The notes under the pieces were generated by a model. It was not told the DNA's origin and did no database searches. It saw only the letters and a program-made list of their open reading frames with translations. Shown here piece after piece: positions 23,801 to 31,655 of a stretch of 64,000 bases of DNA. How positions within the stretch are numbered: position 1 is the stretch's first letter; each line of letters opens with the position of its first letter. The DNA comes from Onchidella celtica (Eukaryota; Mollusca; Gastropoda; Systellommatophora; Onchidiidae): positions 16,190,548 to 16,254,547 of the forward strand of contig OZ007583.1 of assembly GCA_963931925.1 (NCBI GenBank). Reading direction: 5' to 3'. The position numbers and the translations under genes are program-made.

Positions 23801-26800
23801 CTGGGTGAAAGAAATGCAGAAAGTCAGAGCACCAGAAGAGGAAGAAGAAGAGATGTTAACGACTTTACCTTCAGACACAGGTCAGTTACACCAAAGCCGA
23901 TAGATACACTAACGTGGGACAGTTGATGCGTTTTAGATGCAAAGATTACCTTGTGGCCAATATGCTGAAGTCATAAACAGTGGCGCATTTTACAAAGCAT
24001 AGGGAAAATATTGAATTTTGTTCACTCTTCAGCTATCGCTGTAGGCCTTGATTGATATAGCTTACTCCGTAATTAAGACGCCAATTGCTGCAAGAAACCT
24101 TTGGCCATTTTTACTAGCTGTGACAGCATTGTAACAAAATCGTATTATTAACTTATCACTATAATATCAAGCGCTCTTTGCATACAATGCGTCAAAGGCA
24201 ACACCTGCGATAGGCGCTTTCAGTGATTGATACCACGGCCTGATCCGTCAAAATTTGATTTTATAAAATTTCACTTTTATTTCACTGAATGTTGAATGCA
24301 AGGGTGGAAAACCCAGGCTTTCAGTTTTTAACAATTCAGAAATCAGTGGCGTGCAGAAAGAGGGTAAAAGGGGGTGTCGGACATCCATTTCAGGGGGCAT
24401 CAAGTCAAGTACCTAAGTCTTGGAGCATACAATACAAGAATTGGCCCCGGTGTAACAGGCCAAAATATACCCCCCGTCCAGAATATACCCGGGGTTAAAA
24501 TGGCCTAGCCCAGAATATACCCCGGGGTATATTCTGGGCTAGGCCAGTTTATACCCCGGGGTTACTTTGGGCTAGGCCAGACTATATCCCCCCAGTCCAG
24601 ATTATACCCCCTGCTTTTTCTTTAAAAACAAGTCAAGACCACAGTTTATTTCAGCCTGTTCTTCATCACTGTCATCAGATATCATATTAATACATACATG
24701 AACACATTCTTGACACCAACAAGTCATAATGCAATTTAGAGAAAATAATAATAACAGTTTATTCCAGCCTTAGTTTACTTTGGTGTACATACATACATTC
24801 TCGACTCCTGTAGATCATGATACATTTTAGAAGGAACAAACATGCATTAAAATGCATTGATATACAAAAGAGTTGAGTATCCATTCAAACTAACATGATT
24901 AGACTTCAGCATTAATTTCACTCGTGTGTGTTGGTGATATTATTATTATTATTATTATTATTTTGATAGTTGGTTGGCCATGAGTAAAACATGCATTGTA
25001 TTTTTTGTTACAATGATGTAGAGAGAAAAGGCCAGAAAAGAACACACAGAAAAAAATAATAAAAACATAATGATAATCCAACTGACAGATAGTGCAATTC
25101 CATCATCCGGCAGACATAAAACTAAATAGGCACTAAATGTTTGCGACTAATAAACTCCACCTGTCCAGATCCACTTGAAACGTTACAGAATGCTAACCAG
25201 TAATAATGATAACAATAAGAACACGAAATCATGTTATTTACACTTGAAAATATAGAGAAATATCAATATCAGAATCATCATCATCATCTTGGAAATTGCA
25301 AAGATATGAGAGGGAGTGTAAAAATGGCAGCGTATGCCTACAAATCATTCTAGAATTTATAAGCAGCAATGTATGTGTATCAACTATACATAAAAAATGT
25401 GTTAAATCTTTTCAAATATTCAAGTAAAACTGGACAGAAACCTTTAGTGAAATAGCCTTGACAGTTGTGTAGGCCGTCAGAGTAAGTCCACAGAGACAAA
25501 AGTAGTGCATTGTAAAAAGGTAATTAGATCTATAGCATGTTGAGGCAAAATTCAATGGATCATGTTACATTAACAGTATTTCTTGTTAGTGAGTATCATT
25601 CTTTGATAGGTTATTTGTAGAAAGATATACATTTCATGTACATTACGGCTTAAGACACTGGATTAGTTTGCAAGGCTTTTGAAAGATTGAACCTATGTAT
25701 TATAGTAAATAAGGGTATGTCACTCGCGAGTGAAATAATAATAATATAAAAAAAAGACCTTGTCGGTCTTTACCTGCCTAAGCTTAACACGTCCCTTGCC
25801 AAGGGATTTAACAACTGTGTATTTGTACACAAATAATATTTAAAATGACTTCATTTTTATGAGTCCGTTAATTATTTGATCCATTGGGACTAAGTGTATG
25901 TCAGTGCCAAACAAACAGTACCGTGCAAATTTTACTCAATGGTAACCAACTACAAAAACAACTACAACATGCCAACGAATGTGAGTGAAAGTAATCCAGT
26001 GCCTTAAACCATGAGCTACATAAAATGTATACATTTCTACAAATACGCTATCAAAGAATTTACTAACAAGACATGTTCATGCAACATGATCCATTGCATT
26101 TTTGCCATAACATACTGTAATTACTTTCTGCAATGCACTGTTGTCTCAGTGGATTTAATCTGTCATTTTACATGACTATCAAAGCTACTTCGCTAAAGCT
26201 TTCAGTCCAGTTCTACTTGAATAGTTGAAAAGATTTAACACATTTTTCTTTACGTGTACTTGGTATATACACACATATTATTGCTGCTTATAGATTCTAG
26301 AATGATGTGTAGGTCATTTTTATATTCCCTCTTATCTTTATATTATTCCAAGATGATGGTGATTCTGATATTGATTATATTCTCTTTATTTTCAAGAGTA
26401 AATAAGATGATTTGGTGTTCTTATTGTTATTATTGTATATTACTGGTTAGCTTTCTGTAACGTTTCAAGTGGATCTGGACAGGTGAAATTCATTATGTGA
26501 AACAATTTTAGTATGTATTTAGTTTTGAGTGAAGTATTTAATGTCTGCTAGATGATGGAATTGCATCATCTGCCAGTTCAGTTGTTAAAATGTTGTTGTT
26601 GTTTTTTCTCTATGTATTCTTTCCTGGCCTTTCTCTCTGCATCAGTGTAACTTTGTATGTAGATCTAATTGTTCCGACATATCAAGCACATTTCTGATTT
26701 TCAAAAATTTAAATAAAATTCAGATAACTTTACACTTATGAGCCTTATAATTAGTTCATACCTTGCCACTAAGAATATGTTAGTGGGGCCAAACAAAAAA

Positions 26801-28850
26801 ATCACAATGCATGTTTAACTCATGGACAACTTATTATAAAAAAGCCAAAACAATAATAATACCAACGGACACAAGTAAAATTAGTGTTAAAATATAATCA
26901 TATCAGTTTCAATGGATTTTCAATCCTTTTGTATATCAATGCTTTTTAAGCATGTTTTTTTTATTTCCTTTTAAATGTATCATAATTTACAAGAGTCAAA
27001 AATGTATGCTTCAGTATGATATCTGATGACAGTGATAATGGACAATTCAAACTAAAGTTGAAATAAACTGCGGTCTTGACTTGTTTTAAAAAAAAAGTAG
27101 GGGTATAATCTGGACTGGGGGGGGGGGGTATAGTCTGGCCTAGCCCAAAGTAAACCCCGGGGTATAAACTGGCCTAGCCCAGAATATACCCCGGGGGATA
27201 TTCTGGGCTAGGCCAGTTTAACCCCGGGTATAGTCTGGCGGGGGTATAATCTGGCCTGCTACACCGGGCGTGTTTGGGCATCACCAAATCTTTGCACGCC
27301 GCTCTCAGAAATATGCATGACAAAAAAGGCTGAGGCTGGAAGGAAAGAAAGTTAAATATATAGAATAGTCTTTGTTCTTGATTACTGAATAAGACGAGGC
27401 TCTGATAAACTTTTCTCACAGAAAACAATGAAGATGTTGTCAACAAAACAGCTGAAAGAGAAAAGGCAAAATGGCAAAGATTGAAATCCAGAAAGAAGAC
27501 AACCAAGGCAGCCGCTACTTCTGGTACTGGTTCCCGCAAAACTTTGGACAATCAATTTACAAAAGTGAGCACTCTGAGAAAGCTTATTGCATTTTTTCCT
27601 TACTGAAATGTCATCGTTTAGATTGTATTATTGGTATTTAAAATTTTATTTATAAGTATTGAAGCTCGCATTTGAAACTTAACAAAGATTTTTTTTTTTA
27701 ATTCCTTTTTTCAAAACAATCATGTCAGCTCATAGCACAATTGCTGAACCAGGGCCAGCTTTGTATAAGGTTTGTTTATGGGCAGTTTTATTGTTGTTTT
27801 GTTTCATACAAAATAAATATTATTCCACTTTATCTACAGATGTACAGTAATTATTGTTATTATAAGGTATAGAAGATGAATCAAATGTTACCTTACCATA
27901 AAAGTTACTTTATCATAATACTATTGTATTAATACAGCTTTGTGTCTTCCAACTTCCTTAGATAGCTGTATTTTAAAAAAATTTCATTTCAATGTATTTT
28001 TTAGCTGATTTTTTATTACTATTTATTGTCAGATGATTGTAAAGTAACTCTTGACCCAGCCATTAGTCTCATAATTTAATGTTGCCCTCGTAACCCTTTA
28101 ACGGTCATAGTTCTTGTTAGTTCTGTCTCCAGTTTCTGGAAAATGTCAGTATGTAGAAGAGGTATAAAAAATACACATTTTGATACTTGTTTAAAGTATT
28201 TTCTGGCACTTATCAGGCTGTTTCAGTGTTACGTTTTATTCTAACACCTTATCATAATACTGAAGCCTCAAACATGTAAGGTTGAATTTCTCAGTTGTGC
28301 AAAACATGGACTTGGAACAAACAAGAACCAGGGTCGCCTTTTGTCCCCCACGGTAGATTTGTGTCTGTGGAATTGATAGATAAATCATAACGTTCGTATG
28401 AAGGAGCTCATTATCAAGTTGTTCCCATTTGTATTATTATTATTATTATATCCAGGTTGACAAAATTCACTTTTTGCTCTTTTTCTTGGCCAGGTCTTCA
28501 CAAAATTTGCAGATGAGTCGATTTCTCGAAAACTGCCCTCTTACGATTCCACCAGAAATATTGGAACGTCGTCACTTCACAGACGAGCATTCTCCGATGG
28601 CGATTCTGAGGACCCAGTGGAAGCGATTTCTCGTATAGCAGCCAGCAATGACAAGTTCAGGAAAACGATTGTCAGAAAGGCTACCATTTTGAAAAAAGGA
28701 GTCAGTTTCAATTATCCTGGTGAAACAGGTGGTGCACATCGACGTAGGAAGCGAGCTGTTAGGCCAACTGAAGACAGCAGTACAACTATTCGCTTGGACA
28801 TGATTCCCAGTATGGCCACAGATGATGAGGCAGAAGATTCAGCACTTTAG
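2788..28850 (+). CDS. CHS: Chitin synthase (GT2 family), 3' part of gene, 15 exons
   Basis: Chitin synthase polymerises UDP-N-acetylglucosamine into chitin at the plasma membrane and extrudes the chain. Exons: 2788-2896, 4611-4764, 5576-5786, 7062-7262, 8049-8204, 9096-9337, 10187-10351, 10865-11109, 11794-11915, 14463-14617, 16683-16829, 22962-23127, 23752-23880, 27422-27564, 28494-28850. All have AG/GT borders and all phases agree, giving 899 whole codons to a TAG stop. Visible family marks are HIFFDDAFE at the start, TPYGGRLVWHLPGG, DGD near residue 123, GPMVWYQKFEYAISHW, catalytic QGEDRW near 227, QRRRW near 268 and SWGTRE near 447. A membrane bundle lies between QRRRW and SWGTRE, and two further helices lie near residues 600-690. 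The tail (about 690-899) is charged and probably cytoplasmic. The N-terminal part, including any myosin-like motor as in mollusc enzymes, lies upstream of the window. The frame is unbroken despite intron insertions over 5 kb, so the gene looks functional. Confidence 0.95.
3012..3200 (+). repeat. hAT-type MITE copy 1 (CAGTGGCGGATC family)
   Basis: Degenerate copy of the 180-bp element best seen at 33492-33671. It starts CAGTGTCGGATCTACTATG and contains the shared GGATGTTGCCCTATTGTTGC. It lies in the intron after exon a of chitin synthase. The open frame across it is not a gene. Confidence 0.75.
4056..4210 (+). repeat. hAT-type MITE with 8-bp target duplication
   Basis: Ends CAGGGCCGT and ACGGCTGT. 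Flanks CAGTCATC and GGGTCATC agree at 6 of 8 bases. A related sequence in inverted orientation occurs at 38823-38949. Both carry GGGCCACT and CAGTGTGCCC blocks. Confidence 0.6.
4611..4764 (+). CDS. CHS: Chitin synthase exon b
   Basis: The reading contains ETPYGGRLVWHLPGGNTL and then KDKAQIRHRKRWSQ, the conserved substrate-binding stretch ahead of the DxD loop. It takes 1 nt from exon a and leaves in phase 0. The donor (4765) lies about 80 bp before a 26-bp minisatellite. Confidence 0.92.
4846..5157. repeat. 26-bp minisatellite, about 12 units
   Basis: Tandem unit GAAGAGAATGTTGTAGAAGG plus GATAAG or GATCAG. Units differ mostly at the A/C of GATAAG/GATCAG. The array starts 81 bp after the donor of chitin synthase exon b and grades into purine-rich sequence to about 5260. 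It creates long shadow frames. Confidence 0.92.
5576..5786 (+). CDS. CHS: Chitin synthase exon c (DGD nucleotide-sugar site)
   Basis: It begins VMYLYYFLAHQLMSEP and carries FLLALDGDVDFQPDALLLLI, the UDP-sugar/metal-binding motif of GT2 enzymes. It ends GRIHPIGSG in phase 1. Confidence 0.94.
6201..6838. mobile_element. CpG-rich MITE, Harbinger-like (TAA duplication)
   Basis: Terminal inverted repeats TGCCGCAGTCTCACCAAGAA at the left and its complement ending CTGCGGCA at the right, about 30 bp each. TAA lies at both sides (6198-6200, 6839-6841), matching the 3-bp TWA duplications of PIF/Harbinger elements. The interior is dense in CGTGTG/CACACG words and has no coding capacity. Confidence 0.75.
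7062..7262 (+). CDS. CHS: Chitin synthase exon d
   Basis: It encodes GPMVWYQKFEYAISHWLQKA, then TEHVIGCVLCSPGCFSLFRG, the most conserved metazoan chitin synthase block. It enters with 2 nt and ends with 1 nt (CAA G). Confidence 0.95.
8049..8204 (+). CDS. CHS: Chitin synthase exon e (EDR and QRRRW)
   Basis: It contains GEDRWLCTLLLQQGYRVEYC with the catalytic-base EDR, and EFYNQRRRWTPSTMANI, the product-binding QRRRW motif. It is 156 nt long and enters with 2 nt and leaves with 1. Confidence 0.95.
   Translation: MKTGGYAHYSCNKATGWNTALHPTVLHMRQKGFMSSTIREGDGHHPPWRIF
9096..9337 (+). CDS. CHS: Chitin synthase exon f (membrane helices)
   Basis: After DLLESWKSVTKKNEDISLLY the exon is hydrophobic, with two or three helices such as GTIFMLIVGAIT and LIINLIPVAIFILLVF. 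These belong to the channel-forming bundle after the catalytic domain. It leaves in phase 0 at KSSTQ. Confidence 0.93.
9615..9715 (+). repeat. Retroposon fragment with (GATAA)n tail
   Basis: (GATAA)n joins TTTATTCGTCCTTGTACAAG and GAAATTTGG. A similar unit in the other orientation lies near 41720-41775 (GGAAATTTG beside TATCTTATCTTATC). The paired occurrence suggests a dispersed retroposon end. Confidence 0.4.
10187..10351 (+). CDS. CHS: Chitin synthase exon g (membrane helices)
   Basis: Almost wholly hydrophobic: LLFAAIVSVIYSLLMMIVLV, then VTTIFFISVVGIFLIAAILH. There are two helices joined by a short loop (KQIADYGFCS). It is phase 0 at both ends. Confidence 0.93.
10640..10830 (+). repeat. 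SINE-like copy with GA-rich core, partial
   Basis: GAGAGAAAGAGA core, then TGTACATCGCCTGGAGCATT and an (ATT)n tail. The same order is seen near 38600-38800 and 54400-54650. Confidence 0.5.
10865..11109 (+). CDS. CHS: Chitin synthase exon h (SWGTRE)
   Basis: It reads EFTCILHGLLYFVSIPSMSL and then LHVVSWGTREAAKP. SWGTRE is the signature after the helix bundle that is implicated in chain extrusion. The donor at 11110 (gttggt) is chosen over gtaaag at 11114 because only it gives the phase needed by exon i. Confidence 0.9.
11794..11915 (+). CDS. CHS: Chitin synthase exon i (variable cytoplasmic linker)
   Basis: It encodes CVCCSKTTEVVPNKP and a Gln/Asn/Ser-rich stretch. The linker is poorly conserved in the family, so the call rests on splice signals and on phase agreement with both neighbours (1 nt in, 1 nt out). 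Confidence 0.78.
11953..12199. repeat. hAT-like MITE (GGCGTAAC ends)
   Basis: The left end CAGGCGTAACCAGG faces the right end CTAGTTACGCCACAG. No coding capacity. A clear target duplication was not found. Confidence 0.45.
14463..14617 (+). CDS. CHS: Chitin synthase exon j
   Basis: It carries LPEKEVNFWTELIGRYLYPL, a conserved amphipathic block before the C-terminal helices, followed by a Lys/Glu-rich end. It enters with 2 nt and leaves in phase 0. Confidence 0.92.
14867..15033. mobile_element. TTAA-flanked palindromic MITE, copy A
   Basis: Inverted ends CTGCATTTTCATGTG and ATGAAAACTCAGC, with GTTTCCGTTTCC inside and TTAA on both sides (14863-14866, 15034-15037). A TTAA duplication fits piggyBac- or Kolobok-mobilised elements. 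This is the best-bounded of six copies. Confidence 0.72.
15157..16651 (-). mobile_element. Ginger-like DNA transposon remnant with 195-bp inverted ends
   Basis: Near-perfect inverted ends of about 195 bp start TGTCACAGTGGG and are flanked by TATA on both sides (15153-15156, 16652-16655). The terminus fits the TGTNRNR pattern reported for Ginger elements. The minus strand at 16209-15889 encodes 106 residues ending in a Cys-rich CXC region (CKCKSSCNMKRCCCLKAG, then STKCHPGSSSCTNK), like the C-terminus of KRBA2/Ginger transposases. The integrase core is absent, so it cannot move alone. The left half holds tandem 60-150-bp repeats (15380-15860). Confidence 0.72.
15380..15860. repeat. Degenerate tandem repeats inside the Ginger-like element
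   Basis: A block with GGATCATGCCTTACCAATCA recurs about 150 bp later. After it come shorter units with AATGTTAATAAACCACTAAC and a lead-in of AAAACTATT. Confidence 0.7.
16683..16829 (+). CDS. CHS: Chitin synthase exon k (C-terminal helix 1)
   Basis: It encodes VREDLLKLRNKTCLAFFLIN and a hydrophobic helix (CLFVVLVFMLQQ), then an NLS sequon likely to face outside. The acceptor lies 31 bp right of the Ginger-like element ending at 16651, so that insertion stopped just short of the exon. Confidence 0.93.
17278..21802 (-). mobile_element. Non-LTR retrotransposon (I/Ingi-like LINE with RNase H)
   Basis: One frame of 1311 codons (21217 down to 17285) interrupted by two TGA stops (19160-19162 and 18959-18961). 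In order: AP endonuclease (LNVCGLRP, LLQETLL, GGDFNAR, SDHLPLLV), reverse transcriptase (HYRPISLTS, FVDLKQAYDKV, GLPQGSALS, YADDMVIW), RNase H (AYTDGSAVQ, FTDSRATL, GNEIADSLAKQG) and a C-terminal CCHC motif (CRHCGSPQETVEHILAEC). RNase H is known in I, Ingi, R1, LOA and Tad elements. ACCCCAATAGCT flanks both ends (17266-17277, 21803-21814), a good candidate 12-bp target duplication, which would leave only 7 nt after the stop. Few defects imply a fairly recent insertion. Confidence 0.9.
21938..22190. repeat. Fold-back within the hAT-like element
   Basis: GTGATTTTTTTGTCC and CAGCGGGGCAGCAACACAC on the left pair with GTGTTGCTGCCCCGCTCC and AAAAAAAATCACGC on the right, with a spacer of about 110 bp. 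Confidence 0.6.
22701..22885. mobile_element. TTAA-type palindromic MITE, copy B
   Basis: The left flank TTAA (22697-22700) is followed by ACTGCGTTTTCATTCG. The interior carries CCCTTCAAGTAGTGAAATAG as in copies A and C. The right end is degenerate (CATGCAAACCCAACTAGG). It sits about 75 bp before the acceptor of chitin synthase exon l. Confidence 0.65.
22962..23127 (+). CDS. CHS: Chitin synthase exon l (C-terminal helix 2)
   Basis: It reads GFDGDDFEPISMAFMLVFGI and then VIQFLAMFVHRLYTFLHISA, the conserved last membrane segment. It is separated from exon k by a 6.1-kb intron holding nested transposons, yet the phase is preserved (0 in, 1 out). Confidence 0.93.
23752..23880 (+). CDS. CHS: Chitin synthase exon m (acidic tail)
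   Basis: It encodes LLDWVKEMQKVRAPEEEEEE, a probable short amphipathic helix and then an acidic run, in the cytoplasmic tail. It enters with 2 nt and leaves with 1 nt. Confidence 0.87.
23950..24180 (+). repeat. Dispersed repeat, copy 1 (pair with 36870-37115)
   Basis: Shares GGGAAAATATTGAA, TTCAGCTATC and GGCCTTGATTGA in the same order and strand with 36870-37115. Unclassified. No inverted ends seen. Confidence 0.6.
24451..27263. mobile_element. Giant fold-back element, about 1.4-kb arms
   Basis: Ends TGTAACAGGCC and GGCCTGCTACA are flanked by CCGG on both sides (24447-24450, 27264-27267). Subterminal zones of both ends are built from CCCCGGGGTATA palindromes and CTGGGCTAGGCCAG. Inside, left-arm blocks recur inverted in the right arm in mirror order: the GTCATCAGATATCATATTA block, the GTAGAGAGAAAAGGCCAG block, the TTCTAGAATTTATAAGCAGC block and the GTAATTAGATCTATAGC block. 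The axis lies near 25857. Termini and 4-bp duplication resemble Ginger-type mobilisation. No open frame of note. Confidence 0.75.
25861..26000. repeat. Sub-repeat in fold-back, direct copy at 26735-26880
   Basis: Both copies run GAGYC...TTAATTA...GCCAAACAAA...ACTCAWGG...CAAC...CCAACG in the same order. A third, inverted copy lies near 24910-25010 in the left arm. The element therefore has repeats within its arms. Confidence 0.55.
27422..27564 (+). CDS. CHS: Chitin synthase exon n (basic tail)
   Basis: Charged sequence NKTAEREKAKWQRLKSRKKT with likely coiled-coil character. It follows the 3.5-kb intron containing the fold-back element. It enters with 2 nt and leaves in phase 0. Confidence 0.85.
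28260..28345 (+). repeat. Short dispersed repeat also at 9985-10060
   Basis: GAATTTCTCAGTTGTGCA, then GGAACAAA and AACCAGGGTCGC, match GAATTTCTCATTTGTGCA, GGAACAAAG and AACTAAGGCCGC at 9985-10060. Confidence 0.45.
28494..28850 (+). CDS. CHS: Chitin synthase last exon and stop
   Basis: It encodes VFTKFADESISRKLPSYDST, then RRAFSDGDSEDPVEAISRIA, a basic stretch (HRRRKRAVRP) and DDEAEDSAL before TAG. The Ser/Arg-rich RRAFS context looks like a possible kinase site; this is inference only. Confidence 0.9.
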   Translation, partial: VFTKFADESISRKLPSYDSTRNIGTSSLHRRAFSDGDSEDPVEAISRIAASNDKFRKTIVRKATILKKGVSFNYPGETGGAHRRRKRAVRPTEDSSTTIRLDMIPSMATDDEAEDSAL

Positions 28851-29120
28851 GTGATAAACTCAGCGATCTTCTGACCCAACTAAGATATAAAAAAAAAAGA
28901 GGTAAATATATCACTTCTGCCAAAATCACGAAACTAGGTCAGTCCGGTGAACAAGAATTTGGAAACGGCTGTCTGCGCAATAATCCCATCTCACCAGATA
29001 TCGGGAATATTCTCTATGCAGTAAATACGCAATTGCTGAAAACTCCCAAATTCTTTGCCAAATGAACAGGTCCAAGGGGTTAAGCTCAAATGGCCACTGG
29101 ATCAGAAAAGTAAAAGTAAA

Positions 29121-29126
29121 AATAAA
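29121..29126 (+). terminator. Candidate polyadenylation signal of chitin synthase
   Basis: AATAAA lies 271 bp after the stop and is the first canonical hexamer in the 3' flank. A longer 3' UTR using another signal (for example near 30766) cannot be excluded. Confidence 0.4.
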
Positions 29127-29296
29127 GTCTGCACCACTATGAGTGTGTGGATCTACTTATTGTGGTTTCTCCATATTTGGGGTTGATTGAAACTGTGAAA
29201 ATCAATTGCTAATTTCATTATCTCTATGAAAACGCACAAAAGAGCATTGTTTACTGCACTAACCAAATTTTAATTCTGTGATAAATGTGATTGGCC

Positions 29297-29477
29297 AAAG
29301 CTGGATTTTCATGTGTAGGGAAACGTCAGAACCCTTCAAGTAGTGAAACAGAAAGAATATTTTCACGTGTACCCAAATATCGTTTTCGTAGTTATGGAAA
29401 CTCTTTCTTTTTACTACATGATGGATTTTTGAGGGTTCCGTTGCTGTTTCCGTTTCCGTCCACATGAAAACACGGCT
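29297..29477. mobile_element. TTAA-type palindromic MITE, copy C
   Basis: AGCTGGATTTTCATGTGTAG at the left and CATGAAAACACGGCTT at the right, with ACCCTTCAAGTAGTGAAAC inside. It lies in the flank about 450 bp after the chitin synthase stop. Confidence 0.65.
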
Positions 29478-30014
29478 TGAGCCTCCTTTGTGTATCACTG
29501 AAGTGGCCTGTTGTGATCCCTCTCATTATGTATATACTTTCTGGTCCCAGTGAACATGTTTTTTAGAGTCAGAACTGACAGTTTGATCGAGAAATAAATT
29601 TAATGATCACTTTGCTGAGAAATTATATGATGTATAAAAACAGTGTTAAAAATGGCAACAAACATGGAAAGAAGAAAGGTTGTATGTTGCGCAGCCATGT
29701 TTTAACTTCGTTCCAAGCCATGCTGCGGCCCCACAGATTTTATGTGTTGTTTTATTTATGTATACATATCAAAATGTCTAATGACAGATGCCAGAATGTG
29801 ACATGACATTTCAGTTCAAGTTCCTGTGATAACTGTCAAAATGTTAAAGCTGCATTTTTTGTAGATAGGCACGGCCAGTTTGATTCAGGCGCAACATGTA
29901 AATAATATCAACTGGGTTATCTAAACTCTTTAAACAAGTAGCTACTTCTCATGTTGAAAGCTGATAATTCAATACATATGATATTTTTATCCATTTTTGT
30001 TCGATTTTCTTCTC

Positions 30015-30345
30015 TTCAGTCATTAATGACTCCGCCATCATCATAATTTCACACAATAATATGTAAAAGTTAATGTATATTTCATACACATATTTCACAT
30101 ATTTACATCACGTTAAGCATTCCTCTCTTCAGACATTAATGATTTCGCCATTATTGTAATTTCACATAATAATATGTAAATTTTTTATTTCATACACATA
30201 TTCCACATATTTACATCACGTTAAGTATTCTTCAATTCAGTCATTAATGACTTCGCCATTATCGTACTTTTAACAAAATAACTTATATATATAGTTTATG
30301 TTTATTTCATACATATATTTCACATATTACATCACTTTACGCATT
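30015..30345. repeat. Tandem repeat, about 110-bp unit, three copies
   Basis: Each unit contains CATTAATGA, TTCGCCATTAT (first unit CCGCCATCAT), CACATAATAATATG and TCACATATTTACATCACG. Units start near 30018, 30130 and 30236. Confidence 0.8.
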
Positions 30346-31079
30346 CTGATACCCCTATCACAACAGAAATCATCCAACTGATTGCTCATATAGTTAAAGT
30401 TCTTAGATTTGTCTATCATCTTATGTCTGGGACCTGCGTAAATACTGTGTATGTGAGTCTTTCAGAAACATATAACTGCTTATCTGGCATGTAAGGTTTC
30501 AGATCTTTTGTGGCTAAGTAATTGAGATACCTGGCTGTCCAGCTGGTGAGTTCAATCGTTGTCCAAGATCAAAACATTTTCCTTTCGTTAATAAGTTTTC
30601 CTGGTGTCTCCACTGGCTCCCATACAATTCAAGAAGTGCTGAGACTCAGTTCTTAGTTTTAAAGTAACGTGTGTCAAATAGTACTTTTTAATATGCTTGG
30701 TTACCATCCCTGCATGCCTATCCACTTCTACACGTTGCTGGGAGCCATGTCTATGTAGGTTTTAAACAATAAAAATATGTGTAGTAGTCAAGTGCTTTTC
30801 TGCATTTTAAGGCATGAAAATTGCCACTATTTCAATGAAAAATATATATTTTTATTATTAAAGAGATAGATTAATTTTTATGAAATGTGAATTTCATTGC
30901 GAAACAATGAGCACCGTTTCCAAAATTATATTCTTTGAGCAGAAATATGGAAATCCGTTCTTGTATAATTTGTTGCTGTTGTGACTGGTGTGTGGGAGTG
31001 TGTCTGTGTGAGTTTTAATCAACCTTGTGATGAACAAAGCTACGTTTGGCCTTGAGACGGACGATAAGTATTTTTTTGC

Positions 31080-31228
31080 ACATAAAATTATTACATGTTA
31101 CATTGTACATAAAATTATTACTATTATATTGTTTATAAAGTTATTACATATTACATTGTTCATAAAATTATTACTATTATATTGTTTATAAAGTTATCAC
31201 ATATTACATTGTTCATAAAATTATTACA
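31080..31228. repeat. AT-rich tandem repeat, about 55-bp unit
   Basis: Repeating CATAAAATTATTACTATTAT, then ATTGTTTATAAAGTTATTAC and ATATTACATTGTT, nearly three copies. Confidence 0.75.
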
Positions 31229-31305
31229 TATGTTCATGCATACAATGCTGAGAGAATATGAGACACCGGCGAAAATTGTATCAAAATTCTTTGCTTTACA
31301 CATAG

Positions 31306-31655
31306 CACCATCCATAAAGTACGTACCCTCGATTTTGGCGACTTGAAGACCCCTCTCATACCCCCTTATCTCCTACAAGCATATAGCGATTAGAATTGTG
31401 ATTGCCCATGGTGAGGCCTCGATGTTTTATAACATTAAGTAACATTTTGCATTAATGTTTTTATTGTTACATTAAAATGGTCAGGTTTGTTTTTTATAAG
31501 CCAACAACTCGGTAATTTGCTGGGGAAAAAAATCACAAATAAAACGGAACTTTTCACTTCGTTATCGTAATTCAAAGCGTGGGTAAGCTCTTCAGACCCC
31601 CCCCCCCCTAAAAAAACAACAACCTACGTACGCGTGCGTAATTTATGGATGGCCT
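31306..31655. repeat. MITE-like element with CCATCCATAAA ends
   Basis: CACCATCCATAAAGTACGTAC on the left faces GTACGCGTGCG and TTTATGGATGGCCTC on the right, about 350 bp apart. A poly-C run precedes the right end. No target duplication was resolved. Confidence 0.5.

Larger units (their letters stand above)
24344..27304. mobile_element. hAT-like MITE split by the fold-back element
   Basis: The left end CAGTGGCGTGCA (24344) faces the right end TGCACGCCGCTC (27304). TCAGAAAT lies on both sides (24336-24343, 27305-27312), an exact 8-bp duplication. Only about 150 bp belong to this element; the rest is the inserted fold-back. Confidence 0.7.
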
